From Aliishimia sp963721175 (lineage in GTDB: Bacteria; Pseudomonadota; Alphaproteobacteria; Rhodobacterales; Rhodobacteraceae): a DNA stretch of 64,000 nt. The notes under the pieces were generated by a model. That model searched no databases. It was not told where the DNA came from and worked only from the letters and a program-made list of their open reading frames with translations. The position numbers were made by a program, and so were the translations under genes. Of the stretch, positions 42,182 to 52,183 are shown one piece after another (the stretch's first letter is position 1; every line of letters starts with the position of its first letter). The stretch is taken from positions 124,001 through 188,000 of the forward strand of contig CAVRIG010000007.1 of the NCBI GenBank assembly GCA_963721175.1, read 5' to 3'.

Positions 42182-42556
42182 TCAGTTCGCGGCCAATTCG
42201 CCGGCGACGCTGTCGCGCAGGTCCTTCAGTTCCGACATCGCCTCGTCGAGCTGAGCGCGTTGTTCGGACAGCTCGCCCAGTTGCCGGTCCGCCATCTCGA
42301 CCCAGGCCCGCATCTGCGCCTCCGTCCCTTCACGCTCGTAGATCAGCAGCCATTGGCGAATGTCCTCGAGCTGAAACCCGAACTTGCGTCCGCGCAGGAT
42401 CAGTTTCATCCGGGCCACCTCGCGCGAGCCATAGAAGCGCGCCCGGCCGTCCCGTTCCGGCGACAGCAGTTCGATATACTCGTAGTAGCGCAGCGTTCGC
42501 GGAGTCACGTCGAACTTTGCGCACATCTCCTTGAACGACAGACGCGGGTCGGACAT
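42182..42556 (-). CDS. Second MerR-family regulator, paralog of the one at 41569
   Basis: A 124-residue MerR regulator with SFKEMCAKFDVTPRTLRYYEYIELL and ARMKLILRGRKFGFQLEDIRQWLLIY, closely matching its downstream paralog through the DNA-binding half. The C-terminal coiled coil differs more. ATG at 42556. It is divergent from the PaaI-type thioesterase at 42686, suggesting it regulates that pair of genes. The two MerR genes probably arose by duplication. Confidence 0.88.
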   Translation of the reverse strand: MSDPRLSFKEMCAKFDVTPRTLRYYEYIELLSPERDGRARFYGSREVARMKLILRGRKFGFQLEDIRQWLLIYEREGTEAQMRAWVEMADRQLGELSEQRAQLDEAMSELKDLRDSVAGELAAN

Positions 42557-42685
42557 CAGCTTGCTCCATCTGGAGTGGTTGGCAAAAGGGTATGACCTTG
42601 CCAGTCCGAGCGCAACAGCCACCGCACTTGCGCTTTGGCCGGCGACGCGCGAAGAAGAGCGCGGTCTCGCAAGGAAGGGTGCGCC

Positions 42686-43108
42686 ATGGTCGACAAGTCG
42701 AGGATCGCCAAGCAGTTCATCGAGGCGATCCCGCACAGCAAGGCGCTGGGCATGGAGCTGACGGTGATCGGCGACGGCGAGGCGACGATCATCCTGCCCT
42801 ATTCCGAAGACCTGATCGGCGATCCGCATACCCGCGTGATCGCGGGCGGTGCGGTCTCGGCGCTGATGGACACGTGCTGCGGGGCGGCCGTGGTCTCGCA
42901 TCCGTCCAATCCCGGCGGCACGGCGACGATCGACCTGCGCATCGACTACATGCGCGCCGCGACGCCGGGCCAGACCATCCGGACCACCGCGCACTGCTAC
43001 CATGTGACCCGTTCCGTCGCCTTCGTGCGCGCCATGACCTACGACGATGATGAGCAGAACCCGGTCGCGACCGCCGCGGGCGCCTTCACGGTGGAGCGCA
43101 GCGCATGA
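42686..43108 (+). CDS. PaaI-family acyl-CoA thioesterase (hotdog fold)
   Basis: A 140-residue hotdog-fold thioesterase. The core is GGAVSALMDTCCGAAV and TIDLRIDYMRAATPGQTIRT. ATG at 42686 follows AAGGAAG. It overlaps the next thioesterase gene by 4 bp (ATGA). Fold family members hydrolyse acyl-CoA or aryl-CoA esters. The fad genes nearby suggest an acyl-CoA housekeeping role. Confidence 0.87.
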   Translation: MVDKSRIAKQFIEAIPHSKALGMELTVIGDGEATIILPYSEDLIGDPHTRVIAGGAVSALMDTCCGAAVVSHPSNPGGTATIDLRIDYMRAATPGQTIRTTAHCYHVTRSVAFVRAMTYDDDEQNPVATAAGAFTVERSA

Positions 43109-43626
43109 GCCGCACAAGGCCGGAGCCCGTCCAGGTGGTCAAGCAGAGGCGAGACGCCGCGCTCAAGGCGCTGGTGGAGGGCGTGCCCTATATCCGGTTC
43201 ATGGGGATCACGTTCGACCGGCGCGGCGACGAGTTGACCGGGCTGATGGAATTCGACGACCGGCTGATCGGCAATCCGATCATGCCGGCCCTGCACGGCG
43301 GTGCCACGGCGGCGTTTCTGGAAGTGACGGCGATGATCACGCTGAGCTGGGTCTGGCTCTGGGAGGATATCGAGAGCGGGGCGCTCGATGCGGAGACGCT
43401 GGCCCGCAACCTGCCGCGCCTGCCCAAGACGGTGGACTTCACCGTCGACTACCTGCGCTCCGGGCTGCCGCGGGACGCCTATGCGCGGGCGCGGGTCAAC
43501 CGCTCCGGCCGGCGCTATGCCAGCGTGCATGTGGAGGGGTGGCAGGACAACCGCGAGCGGCTCTTCGCCCAGGCGACGGGGCATTTCGTAATGCCACCGG
43601 AACGGTTCCGGACGCGCGATGGCTGA
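43105..43626 (+). CDS. Second PaaI-family thioesterase
   Basis: A 173-residue hotdog protein with PALHGGATAAFLEVTAMITLSW and VDFTVDYLRSGLPRDAYARA. It is longer than its neighbour because of an insertion around WLWEDIESGALDAETLARN. It overlaps the upstream thioesterase by 4 bp and the downstream MATE gene by 8 bp, so all three are translated as one unit. Confidence 0.85.
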   Translation: MSRTRPEPVQVVKQRRDAALKALVEGVPYIRFMGITFDRRGDELTGLMEFDDRLIGNPIMPALHGGATAAFLEVTAMITLSWVWLWEDIESGALDAETLARNLPRLPKTVDFTVDYLRSGLPRDAYARARVNRSGRRYASVHVEGWQDNRERLFAQATGHFVMPPERFRTRDG

Positions 43627-44965
43627 CGCCGCGGGGCCGCCGCTGGAACCGCCCGCCCCGATCACCCATGCCCGCGTCCTGAAGATCGCGGTGCCGATCG
43701 TGCTGTCGAACGCGACGGTGCCGCTGCTGGGCGCCGTCGATACCGGCGTGGTGGGACAACTGGGGGAGGCCGCCCCAATCGGTGCGGTCGCCATTGGTGC
43801 GGTGATCCTCACCACCGTCTACTGGATCTTCGGATTTCTGCGCATGGGCACCACCGGCCTGGTCGGCCAGGCGGAAGGCGCGGGGAACATGGCCGAGGTT
43901 TCCGCGCTGCTGACCCGCGCGCTGATGATCGCGGGCGCGGCCGGACTGACGCTGATCGTTCTGCAGCCCCTGCTCTTCGCGGCGGCCTTCGCGCTCGCGC
44001 CGGCCAGCGCGGAGGTCGAGACGATGGCAGCGTCCTATCTCGGCATCCGGATCTGGTCCGCGCCGGCGGCCATCGCGGTCTATGCGCTGACCGGTTGGTT
44101 GATCGCGATGGAGCGGACGGCGTCCGTCTTCTGGGTCCAGCTGGCGATGAACGGGTTCAACATCCTGCTCGATCTCTGGTTCGTTCTGGGTCTAGGCTGG
44201 GGGGTCGAGGGCGTGGCGATCGCCACGGTCATTGCGGAAGTCGCAGGCGTTTCAATCGGTCTCTGGTTCTGCCGCGACGCGTTCCGGCGGCCGGACTGGC
44301 GCGACTGGCCGCGGGTGTTCGACCGCGTCCGACTGGTGCGCATGGCGGTGGTCAATTCCGACATCCTCCTGCGGTCGGCGCTGATCATGGGGATCTTCAC
44401 CTCGTTCTCGTTCCTGGGCGCGGGCTTCGGGGACGTGACGCTGGCGGCAAACCAGGTGCTGATGCAGTTCCTGACCTTCACGGCCTATGCGATGGACGGC
44501 TTCGCCTTTGCCGCCGAGGCGCTGGTGGCGCGTGCGTTCGGGCGCCGGGATCTGGCGCGGCTGAGGCGGTCGGCGCTGCTGACCAGCGGCTGGGCCATGG
44601 GGTCGAGCATCGCGCTGGCCGCGGGTTTCGCGCTGGCCGGACCCTGGATCATCGACGTGATGGCCAAGGACCCGGAGGTGCAGGCGGCGGCGCGTTCGTT
44701 CCTGCCCTGGATGGTCGCGGCACCGATCCTGGGGCTGGCGTCCTGGATGCTCGACGGGATCTTCATCGGCGCCACCCGCAGTGCGGACATGCGCAACATG
44801 ATGGCCGTCAGCTTCGTGATCTACGTGGCGGCGGTTCTGGTGCTGATGCCGGTCTTCGGCAACCACGGGCTATGGGCGGCGCTGCTCGTGTCGTTCGTAT
44901 CCCGCGGGATCACGCTGGGCCTGCGGTATCCCGCGCTGGAGCGGAGGATGGCGCTGCCAGATTGA
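43619..44965 (+). CDS. MATE-family efflux transporter
   Basis: A 448-residue protein with about twelve membrane helices of the MATE/DinF type. The N-terminal half begins HARVLKIAVPIVLSNATVPLLGAVDTGVVGQLG, the usual first helix, and the middle loop FRMGT-like segment reads FLRMGTTGLVGQAEGAG. It would export organic cations or drugs using a Na+ or H+ gradient. The start overlaps the thioesterase gene by 8 bp. Confidence 0.9.
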   Translation: MADAAGPPLEPPAPITHARVLKIAVPIVLSNATVPLLGAVDTGVVGQLGEAAPIGAVAIGAVILTTVYWIFGFLRMGTTGLVGQAEGAGNMAEVSALLTRALMIAGAAGLTLIVLQPLLFAAAFALAPASAEVETMAASYLGIRIWSAPAAIAVYALTGWLIAMERTASVFWVQLAMNGFNILLDLWFVLGLGWGVEGVAIATVIAEVAGVSIGLWFCRDAFRRPDWRDWPRVFDRVRLVRMAVVNSDILLRSALIMGIFTSFSFLGAGFGDVTLAANQVLMQFLTFTAYAMDGFAFAAEALVARAFGRRDLARLRRSALLTSGWAMGSSIALAAGFALAGPWIIDVMAKDPEVQAAARSFLPWMVAAPILGLASWMLDGIFIGATRSADMRNMMAVSFVIYVAAVLVLMPVFGNHGLWAALLVSFVSRGITLGLRYPALERRMALPD

Positions 44966-44990
44966 GGCGCGTGCTGCGCCACGCCATTCT

Positions 44991-45060
44991 GGGAGGGGGC
45001 GCCGCCCCCATCGCTCCTGCGGAGCGATTCCCCCGAGGTATTTCCCGACCCAAAGAAGGC
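44991..45060. repeat. Rhodobacteraceae-type extragenic hairpin, likely bidirectional terminator
   Basis: Two hairpins lie between the convergent MATE and arsC genes. GGGGGC-GCC-GCCCCC spans 44995-45009 and TCGCTCC-TGC-GGAGCGA spans 45011-45027. They are followed by CCCCCGAGGTATTT and AAAGAAG. This combination matches a dispersed extragenic element I recall from many Rhodobacteraceae genomes. Only one copy is visible here. Confidence 0.6.
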
Positions 45061-45064
45061 GCCG

Positions 45065-45409
45065 TCAGGAGAGGAGGGACAGCACGTTTTCCGGCGGGCG
45101 GCCGATCACGGCACGATTTCCTCTGATGGCGATGGGGCGTTCGATCAGGATGGCGTTTTCGGCCATGGCGGCCAAGAATTTCGACTCGTCGTCCACGTCG
45201 TCCAGCCCGAGATCGTGGTAGAGCCGCTCTCCGCTGCGCACGATCGCCGACGCAGGCAGCCCCAGCTTCTTCAGCACATGTTGGATTTCCGTGCGATCGG
45301 GCGTGTCCGCCAGGTAGTGCCGAACGGTCACCTCCGCGCCGCGGTCCTGAAGCAGTTCGAGTGCCGCGCGCGATTTCGAGCAGCTTGGATTGTGCCAGAG
45401 CGTGATCAG
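45065..45409 (-). CDS. arsC: Arsenate reductase (ArsC) family protein, probable CTG start
   Basis: A 114-residue ArsC of the glutaredoxin-coupled type. The catalytic Cys is in LWHNPSCSKSRAALELL, and Arg-containing segments AIRGNRAVIGRPPENVL close the fold. No ATG, GTG or TTG is found at the family start. The codon in the right position is CTG at 45409-45407, placed in a CTGA overlap with the pyrD stop, just as the two upstream junctions in this operon overlap (TTGA, ATGA). A longer product starting inside pyrD is the alternative. Function may be arsenate reduction or a Spx-like role. Confidence 0.78.
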   Translation of the reverse strand: MITLWHNPSCSKSRAALELLQDRGAEVTVRHYLADTPDRTEIQHVLKKLGLPASAIVRSGERLYHDLGLDDVDDESKFLAAMAENAILIERPIAIRGNRAVIGRPPENVLSLLS

Positions 45410-46446
45410 AGCCAGTCCTCCCTGCTCGTGCCCACTGCTTCCGATATATGGGCATGACCGTCCCGGGCCAAGCAATCGTCGAGCCCGCGCGTGATATCGC
45501 CGACGAGACCCGTACCCTGGTAGACCAGCGCGGTGTAGAGTTGCACGGCCGAAGCGCCCGCGCGGATCTTGGCATAGGCGTCTTCGGCCGAGGCGATGCC
45601 GCCCACCCCGATCAGCGGGATGTCGGTGAGACCGGAGAGCCGGGCCAGCACGCGGGTCGACCGGGCAAAGAGCGGGACGCCGGAGAGGCCGCCTGTTTCG
45701 CCGGCATGCGGGCTGCGCAGTCCGGTGCGGTCCAGCGTCGTGTTGGTGGCGATGATGGCAGCGACGCCGGTGCGGCCCGCCACATCGGCAATCTCGGAGA
45801 GTTCGCTGTCCGACAGATCCGGCGCGATCTTGAGAAAGACCGGACAGGTGCCGCGCACCGCCATCACGCCGGTCAGCAAAGCCTGCAGCGCCTCGGCCCC
45901 CTGGAGGTCGCGCAGGCGCTCGGTGTTGGGGGAGGAGACGTTTACGGTGGCGAAATCGATGTGGTCGCGCGTCACCTCCAGCACGCGGGCGAAGTCGCCG
46001 GCGCGGTCGGCGCTATCCTTGTTGGCGCCGAGGTTGAGGCCGATCACCGCGTCCCGGGGACGTCGGGCGAGGCGGGCGGCGATCGCCGCGGCTCCGTCGT
46101 TGTTGAAGCCGAAGCGGTTGACGACGGCGCGATCCTCGCCGAGCCGGAAGAGGCGCGGGCGGGGATTGCCGGGCTGTGGGCGTGGCGTGGCGGCGCCGAC
46201 CTCGAGGAACCCGAAGCCCGCGCGGGAGAGCGGCGCGAGTGCCATCGCGTTCTTGTCGAAGCCCGCGGCAAGGCCCACCGGGTTGGGCAGGCGGAGGCCG
46301 GCGATTTCGGTCGCGATACGCGGTGTCGTGAACGGTCCGGGCGCCGGAACGAGACCCAGCCGCAGGGCCTTGAGCGCCAGGCCATGAGCGCGTTCCGGGT
46401 CGAGACGGCGCAGCGCGGCGAGGCCGAGGCGTTCCGCGAGGCTCAT
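45406..46446 (-). CDS. pyrD: Dihydroorotate dehydrogenase, class 2 (quinone)
   Basis: A 346-residue class 2 enzyme of pyrimidine biosynthesis. The N-terminal membrane/quinone-binding extension (residues 1-40) is present. FMN motifs are PNPVGLAAGFDKNAM and GLNLGANKDS, and the catalytic Ser is in VNVSSPNTERLRDLQG. PLIGVGGIASAEDAYAKIRAGASAVQLYTALV closes the barrel. ATG at 46446 overlaps the DUF1330 stop. Confidence 0.94.
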   Translation of the reverse strand: MSLAERLGLAALRRLDPERAHGLALKALRLGLVPAPGPFTTPRIATEIAGLRLPNPVGLAAGFDKNAMALAPLSRAGFGFLEVGAATPRPQPGNPRPRLFRLGEDRAVVNRFGFNNDGAAAIAARLARRPRDAVIGLNLGANKDSADRAGDFARVLEVTRDHIDFATVNVSSPNTERLRDLQGAEALQALLTGVMAVRGTCPVFLKIAPDLSDSELSEIADVAGRTGVAAIIATNTTLDRTGLRSPHAGETGGLSGVPLFARSTRVLARLSGLTDIPLIGVGGIASAEDAYAKIRAGASAVQLYTALVYQGTGLVGDITRGLDDCLARDGHAHISEAVGTSREDWL

Positions 46447-46877
46447 CCGAACGTGGCGCCGCCCTCCGCCGGCCGGGTCCGGATCAGGCGCGACGTCAGC
46501 ACGCCGGCGGTGCGGTGGATGACCGCCTGCCGGTAGTCCGGGTCCGAGATCATGGCGAGGAAGGCGTGCGCGTTCGGATAGCGCGCGATGAAGCACGCAT
46601 CCCAAGCCTCGTCCTCCGGTCCGATCAACGTGCTCTGAAACCCTCCGCGCCAGAGGATCGAGCCACCGACCTTTTCCAGAACCGGCGCAGTCTCGCGCCC
46701 GTAATTGGAATAGGCTTCGGCACCGGTCAGCCCTTTTCCAGTGAGCGGATGGTCGTCGGGATATTCGGCCAGTTCGCGGAAACGGACGAGATTCAGCATC
46801 TCGATCGGGTGGTCGCGGTCCAGCCCCTTGAAGCGGTCGAACTGCGCGCGGGACGGGTTGATGCAGGTGTCGGTCAA
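46443..46877 (-). CDS. DUF1330-family protein, TTG start
   Basis: A 144-residue protein with the dimeric alpha-beta barrel pattern of DUF1330: IEMLNLVRFRELAEYPDDHP, then WDACFIARYPNAHAFLAMISD. The TTG at 46877 overlaps the DUF952 stop (TTGA). No ATG is available, and the upstream open frame looks unrelated. Function unknown; the fold is shared with monooxygenases and isomerases. Confidence 0.8.
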   Translation of the reverse strand: MTDTCINPSRAQFDRFKGLDRDHPIEMLNLVRFRELAEYPDDHPLTGKGLTGAEAYSNYGRETAPVLEKVGGSILWRGGFQSTLIGPEDEAWDACFIARYPNAHAFLAMISDPDYRQAVIHRTAGVLTSRLIRTRPAEGGATFG

Positions 46878-47209
46878 GACATGCCCTCCGGAAAAACGTG
46901 GCGCGGGCCGTCCATGTCGATTCGGTAAACCGACACGACATCGGCCGTAGTGAGCCGCCGGTAGAGATGCGGGAACAGCGCACCGCCGCGCGAAGGTTCC
47001 CATTTCAGGTCCTTCCCCAGCGTCTTGTCGTTGACTGCGACGAGGACCAGCCCGTCCTCGCCCGCGAAATGCTTGGCCGCGGTGTCCTCGACCTGCCGGG
47101 CGGTGGAGAAATGCACGAAGCCGTCGTCGACGTCGATGGGCGCACCGGCCGTGTCACCGTCGCGCTGAAGCTGGGCCCATTCGGCGGGGCGGAAAATCTT
47201 GTAGATCAT
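46874..47209 (-). CDS. DUF952-family protein
   Basis: A 111-residue DUF952 protein with MIYKIFRPAEWAQLQRDGDT, DDGFVHFSTARQVEDTAAKHF and FPHLYRRLTTADVVSVYRI, matching the family over its full length. ATG at 47209. It is the first gene of the minus-strand operon DUF952 - DUF1330 - pyrD - arsC. Function unknown; the pairing with pyrD is common in Rhodobacteraceae. Confidence 0.88.
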   Translation of the reverse strand: MIYKIFRPAEWAQLQRDGDTAGAPIDVDDGFVHFSTARQVEDTAAKHFAGEDGLVLVAVNDKTLGKDLKWEPSRGGALFPHLYRRLTTADVVSVYRIDMDGPRHVFPEGMS

Positions 47210-47336
47210 GGCATGGTCATGCAGGGCGGCGCGCGTGGCGTCAAGCAGGCGCAAGGATCGGAAATGGCGCGATCCGCTTTGACATTCCCGCGGCACCCGG
47301 CAGGATAGGCGTCAAACAGTTGACTGGGAGTGTCCG

Positions 47337-48932
47337 ATGAACCAATTCCTTTTCTCGACGGCGGCGCTCGCGCTCAGCGCGGGCATGGCGCAGGCCGACT
47401 ACACGCTGCACATCATCCACATCAACGACCTGCACAGCCGGATCGAGCCGATCAACAAGTACGACAGCACCTGTTCGGCCGAGGAAGATGCGGCGGGCGA
47501 ATGTTTCGGCGGCGTGGCGCGGGTGGCCACGAAGATCGACGAGCTGCGCGAGGAGCTTTCCGGCGAGAACGTGCTGGTGATGGATGCGGGCGACCAGTTC
47601 CAGGGCTCGCTGATGTACACGACCTACAAGGGCGACGTGGAAGCCGAAATGATGGAGCGCATCGGTTTCGACGTGATGGCGGTGGGCAACCACGAGTTCG
47701 ACGACGGGCCGGAGGGGCTCGCCGGGTTCCTGGAGCAGGTCAGCTTCCCGGTGATTTCCGGCAACCTCGACCTGAGCGGGTCCAGCGCTCTGGCGGGAAA
47801 GGTCGGCGACCACGTCGTGCTGGAGGTGGGCGGCGAGAAGATCGGCATCATCTCCGCGCTTGCCACGGATACGGTGGAGACGTCGAGCCCGGGGCCCGAC
47901 GTGGAGTTCGAGGACGAGATCGCGGCGCTGAAGGCGGATGTGGCCGAACTCGAGGAGCAGGGCGTGAACAAGATCATCGCGCTGACCCATGTGGGGCTGA
48001 GGAAGGATGTCGAGATCGCGGCGAACGTGCCCGGAGTCGATGCCGTCGTGGGCGGACATTCGCACACCTATCTGAGCGCCACAGATCCGGACCGGCAGGG
48101 GGCGTATCCGACCTATGCCTTGCAGGCCGACGGCACGCTGGTGCCGGTGGTGCAGGCCTATGCCTATTCGAAGTATGTCGGGCATTTCGAGCTGACCTTC
48201 GACGATGACGGCACGGCTGATCGAGGCGGGCGGCAACACGATCCTGCTCGATGCGAGCGTGGAGCCGGATGCGGAGATCGCGGCGCGGGTGGGCGAGCTG
48301 GCCGGACCGATCGAGGAGTCTGAAGACGAAGGTCATCGGCAGTTCGGCCGGCGTGATCGAAGGATCGCGCGAGGTGTGCCGGGTGCAGGAATGCGCGATG
48401 GGGAACCTGGTGGCCGACGCGATGCTCGACCGGGTGAAGGACCAGGGCGTGACGATCGCGATTCCAGAACGGCGGCGGGTTGCGCGCCTCCATCGACGAA
48501 GGCGAGGTGACGATGGGCGAGGTGCTGTCGGTACTGCCGTTCCAGAACACGCTCTCGACCTTCGAGGTCACGGGGCAGACGCTGATCGACGCGCTGGAGA
48601 ACGGTTTGAGCCAGGTCGCAGACGGCGCCGGTCGCTTCCCGCAGGTGGCCGGAATGACCTTCACCTGGGATCCGGAGGCCGAGCCGGGCAGCCGTGTGGT
48701 CGAGGTCATGGTGCAAGAGGGCGATGGCTTCGTGCCGATCGACCCGGAGCAGACCTACGGCGTGGTCACCAACAACTATGTCCGCAATGGCGGCGACGGC
48801 TACGGTATGTTCGCGGGCGAGGACAAGAACGCCTATGATTTCGGGCCGGATCTCGCGGATGTGACGGCGGAGTACATCGCGGAGAAGGGCGGGTACGAGC
48901 CCTACACGGACGGGAGGATCTCCGAGAAATGA
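47337..48932 (+). pseudogene. Periplasmic 5'-nucleotidase/UshA-type metallophosphatase (frame breaks)
   Basis: About 530 residues when repaired. A Sec signal (NQFLFSTAALALSAGMAQA) is followed by the metallophosphatase domain with HIIHINDLHSRIEPI, DAGDQFQGSLMY, AVGNHEFDDGPEGL and VGGHSHTYLS. The C-terminal nucleotide-specificity domain has NGGGLRASIDEGEVTMGEV. Extra bases lie near 48215, 48319 and 48463. It would hydrolyse extracellular nucleotides for phosphate and nucleoside supply. Confidence 0.87.
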
Positions 48933-49042
48933 GGCGGATCGGCGTGCGGCACTGTTCGCCCCGGAGCAGGTCCGGGGCAAAAGCGCCCGCCCGCCGACCC
49001 GTGGGCATTCCGCGCGACACTCTGATCCGGTAGGGTCTGGCC

Positions 49043-49705
49043 ATGTGCGGACGTTTCGCGATCACCTTGCCGAAGGACGCCATGGTGCAGCTCTTTGATG
49101 CCGTTCCGGCGAACGACCTGCCGGAAGGGCCGGTTTACAACGTCTGCCCGACGAACACGATCGCAGCGGTGACGGGAGGGGAGGCGCGCCGGCTCCAGCC
49201 GATGCGCTGGGGTTTCCTGCCGCATTGGTACAAGACGCCAAATGACGGCCCATTACTGATCAACGCGCGGGCCGAGACGGTGGCGGACAAGCCCGCGTTC
49301 CGCAGCGCCTGCCGCGACCGGCGCTGCCTGATTCCGGCGACCGGCTTCTATGAATGGACGAAGGATGCGGATGACAACCGTTTGCCGTGGTACATCACGC
49401 GGGCCGACGGGGAGCCGGTGGTCTTCGCGGGCATCTGGCAGGACTGGGAGCGCGATGGCGAGGCGCTGCGGACCTGCGCCATCGTGACCTGCGCCGCGAA
49501 CGAGGCCATGACGCAGATCCACAACCGGATGCCGGTGGTTCTGGCGCAAGGAGACTGGGCGCTCTGGCTGGGCGAGGAAGGCAAGGGCGCGGCCCCCCTG
49601 ATGCGCGCCGCGCCCGAAGATGCGCTGGTCTGGCACCGCGTCGATCCGGCCGTGAACTCCAACCGCGCGTCGGGGCCACATCTCGTCGAGCCGCTGTCCG
49701 GCTGA
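49043..49705 (+). CDS. SOS-response-associated protein, YedK/HMCES (SRAP)
   Basis: A 220-residue SRAP protein. Cys2 (MCGRFAIT) is the residue that forms the thiazolidine crosslink with abasic sites. The active-site Asn is in LLINARAETVADKPAF, the Glu in LIPATGFYEWTK and the His in MTQIHNRMPVVLA. All are present and the length is normal. It shields single-stranded abasic DNA from error-prone processing. No LexA box was recognised upstream. Confidence 0.93.
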   Translation: MCGRFAITLPKDAMVQLFDAVPANDLPEGPVYNVCPTNTIAAVTGGEARRLQPMRWGFLPHWYKTPNDGPLLINARAETVADKPAFRSACRDRRCLIPATGFYEWTKDADDNRLPWYITRADGEPVVFAGIWQDWERDGEALRTCAIVTCAANEAMTQIHNRMPVVLAQGDWALWLGEEGKGAAPLMRAAPEDALVWHRVDPAVNSNRASGPHLVEPLSG

Positions 49706-49813
49706 CCCGCGCCTGCCTCGATGCACGCATCCATGCAAGTGAGTCGGTGTTGTGGGCTCAGGCTGCTGCGTCTCATTCGCTGCCGCCCCTCTTTTGCTGT
49801 GCCGGAATGGTTC

Positions 49814-50711
49814 CTAAGCCGTTGCGGTTCCCGGCGCGGCGTCGGCGTCGCGCATGCTCGACAGCCACGTTCGGAACAGGTGCAGCGCGGCGGTTTCCGG
49901 CCGGTTCGCCGGCCACACGAGGTAGTAGCTGCCGATCGAATCCTGACCGTCCGGAGCGGCCAATTCGAGCGTGCCTGCCTGCAGGTAGGGTTCGGCGACG
50001 AAGGTCGGCAGAAGCGCCACGCCCAGCCCGTGCACCGCGGCCTGCGCCATGGTCGAGAACTGGTCGAACATCATCCCCGGCGCGGCGGGCGGCTCGGTGC
50101 CCTGCGCGGCGAACCAGCGAGCCCAGCCGCGCGGCCGGGATTCGAGGTGCAGCAGCGTCTGGCGTTCGAGCGGGATGTCCCCCATCAGACCCGGCGCACA
50201 GACGGCCAGAACGGTTTCGGGTGCCAGGTACATGTGATGCGCGTCCCGCCAGTCCTCTCGCCCGAAGTGGATCGCGGCATCGAATCGTTCCCGAGCGAAA
50301 TCGAAGGGCGCCATGCGCGTCGACAGCGTCACCGTGACCTGCGGATGGACGCGGCCGAAGACGGGCAGGCGCGGGGCGAGCCAGTGCATCCCGAAGGCAG
50401 GCAGGATCGCAGAGGCTGAGCGTGCCGCCATCCGGATTGGTGCGCAGCGCCAGTGTCGCCTTGCCGAGCTGGACGAGCAGGTTTCGCACCTCCTCGGCAT
50501 AGCGCGCCCCGGACGGCGTGAGTTCCAACCTGCGGCCCCGGCGCAGCATCAGCGCCACGCCCAATTGATCCTCGAGCGCGCGGATCTGGCGCGATACGGC
50601 GCCTTGGGTCAGCGATAGTTCCGCCGCGGCCTGCGTTGCGCTTCCCAGCCGCGCGGTGGCCTCGAACGCACTCAGGGCGGCGGTGGAGGGCAGGAACCGG
50701 CGAGAGAACAT
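49814..50711 (-). pseudogene. LysR/GcvA-type regulator of glutaryl-CoA dehydrogenase (frameshift)
   Basis: About 298 residues when repaired. The N-terminal helix-turn-helix reads STAALSAFEATARLGSATQAAAELSLTQGAVSRQIRALE. One extra base at about 50408 separates GGTLSLC from ILPAFGMHWLAPRLPVF, where the effector domain starts. This GcvA-like subgroup is typically divergent from glutaryl-CoA dehydrogenase, as here. The shared intergenic region carries a strong LysR box. Confidence 0.85.
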
Positions 50712-50713
50712 CT

Positions 50714-50728
50714 ATGAGCTTTTCTCAT
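50714..50728. promoter_or_regulatory. LysR box between the regulator and glutaryl-CoA dehydrogenase
   Basis: ATGAG-CTTTT-CTCAT is a perfect 5-bp inverted repeat with a 5-bp spacer and fits the T-N11-A pattern (T at 50715, A at 50727). It lies 3 bp from the LysR start and about 87 bp upstream of the dehydrogenase start. It is the probable recognition site for autorepression and activation of the dehydrogenase. Confidence 0.6.
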
Positions 50729-50814
50729 GTATCGGCGACAAAGCCTCGTTAGCCTTCCGGCCGGAATCGTGCAATAGTCGTACTCAAGATATTCCGTGCG
50801 AAGGAGTGACACAC

Positions 50815-52054
<1,240 letters not shown>

Positions 52055-52183
52055 TCCGGGAGGATCACGCAGCCTGACAACGCCGCGATCATGCGTCACA
52101 TTGTGGGGCATCCGCGTCAGGGTGCGCCCACATGTCGTGGATCGCGGCCGATGCCCGGTGCGCGCCCCTGCCGGAGACATGCC

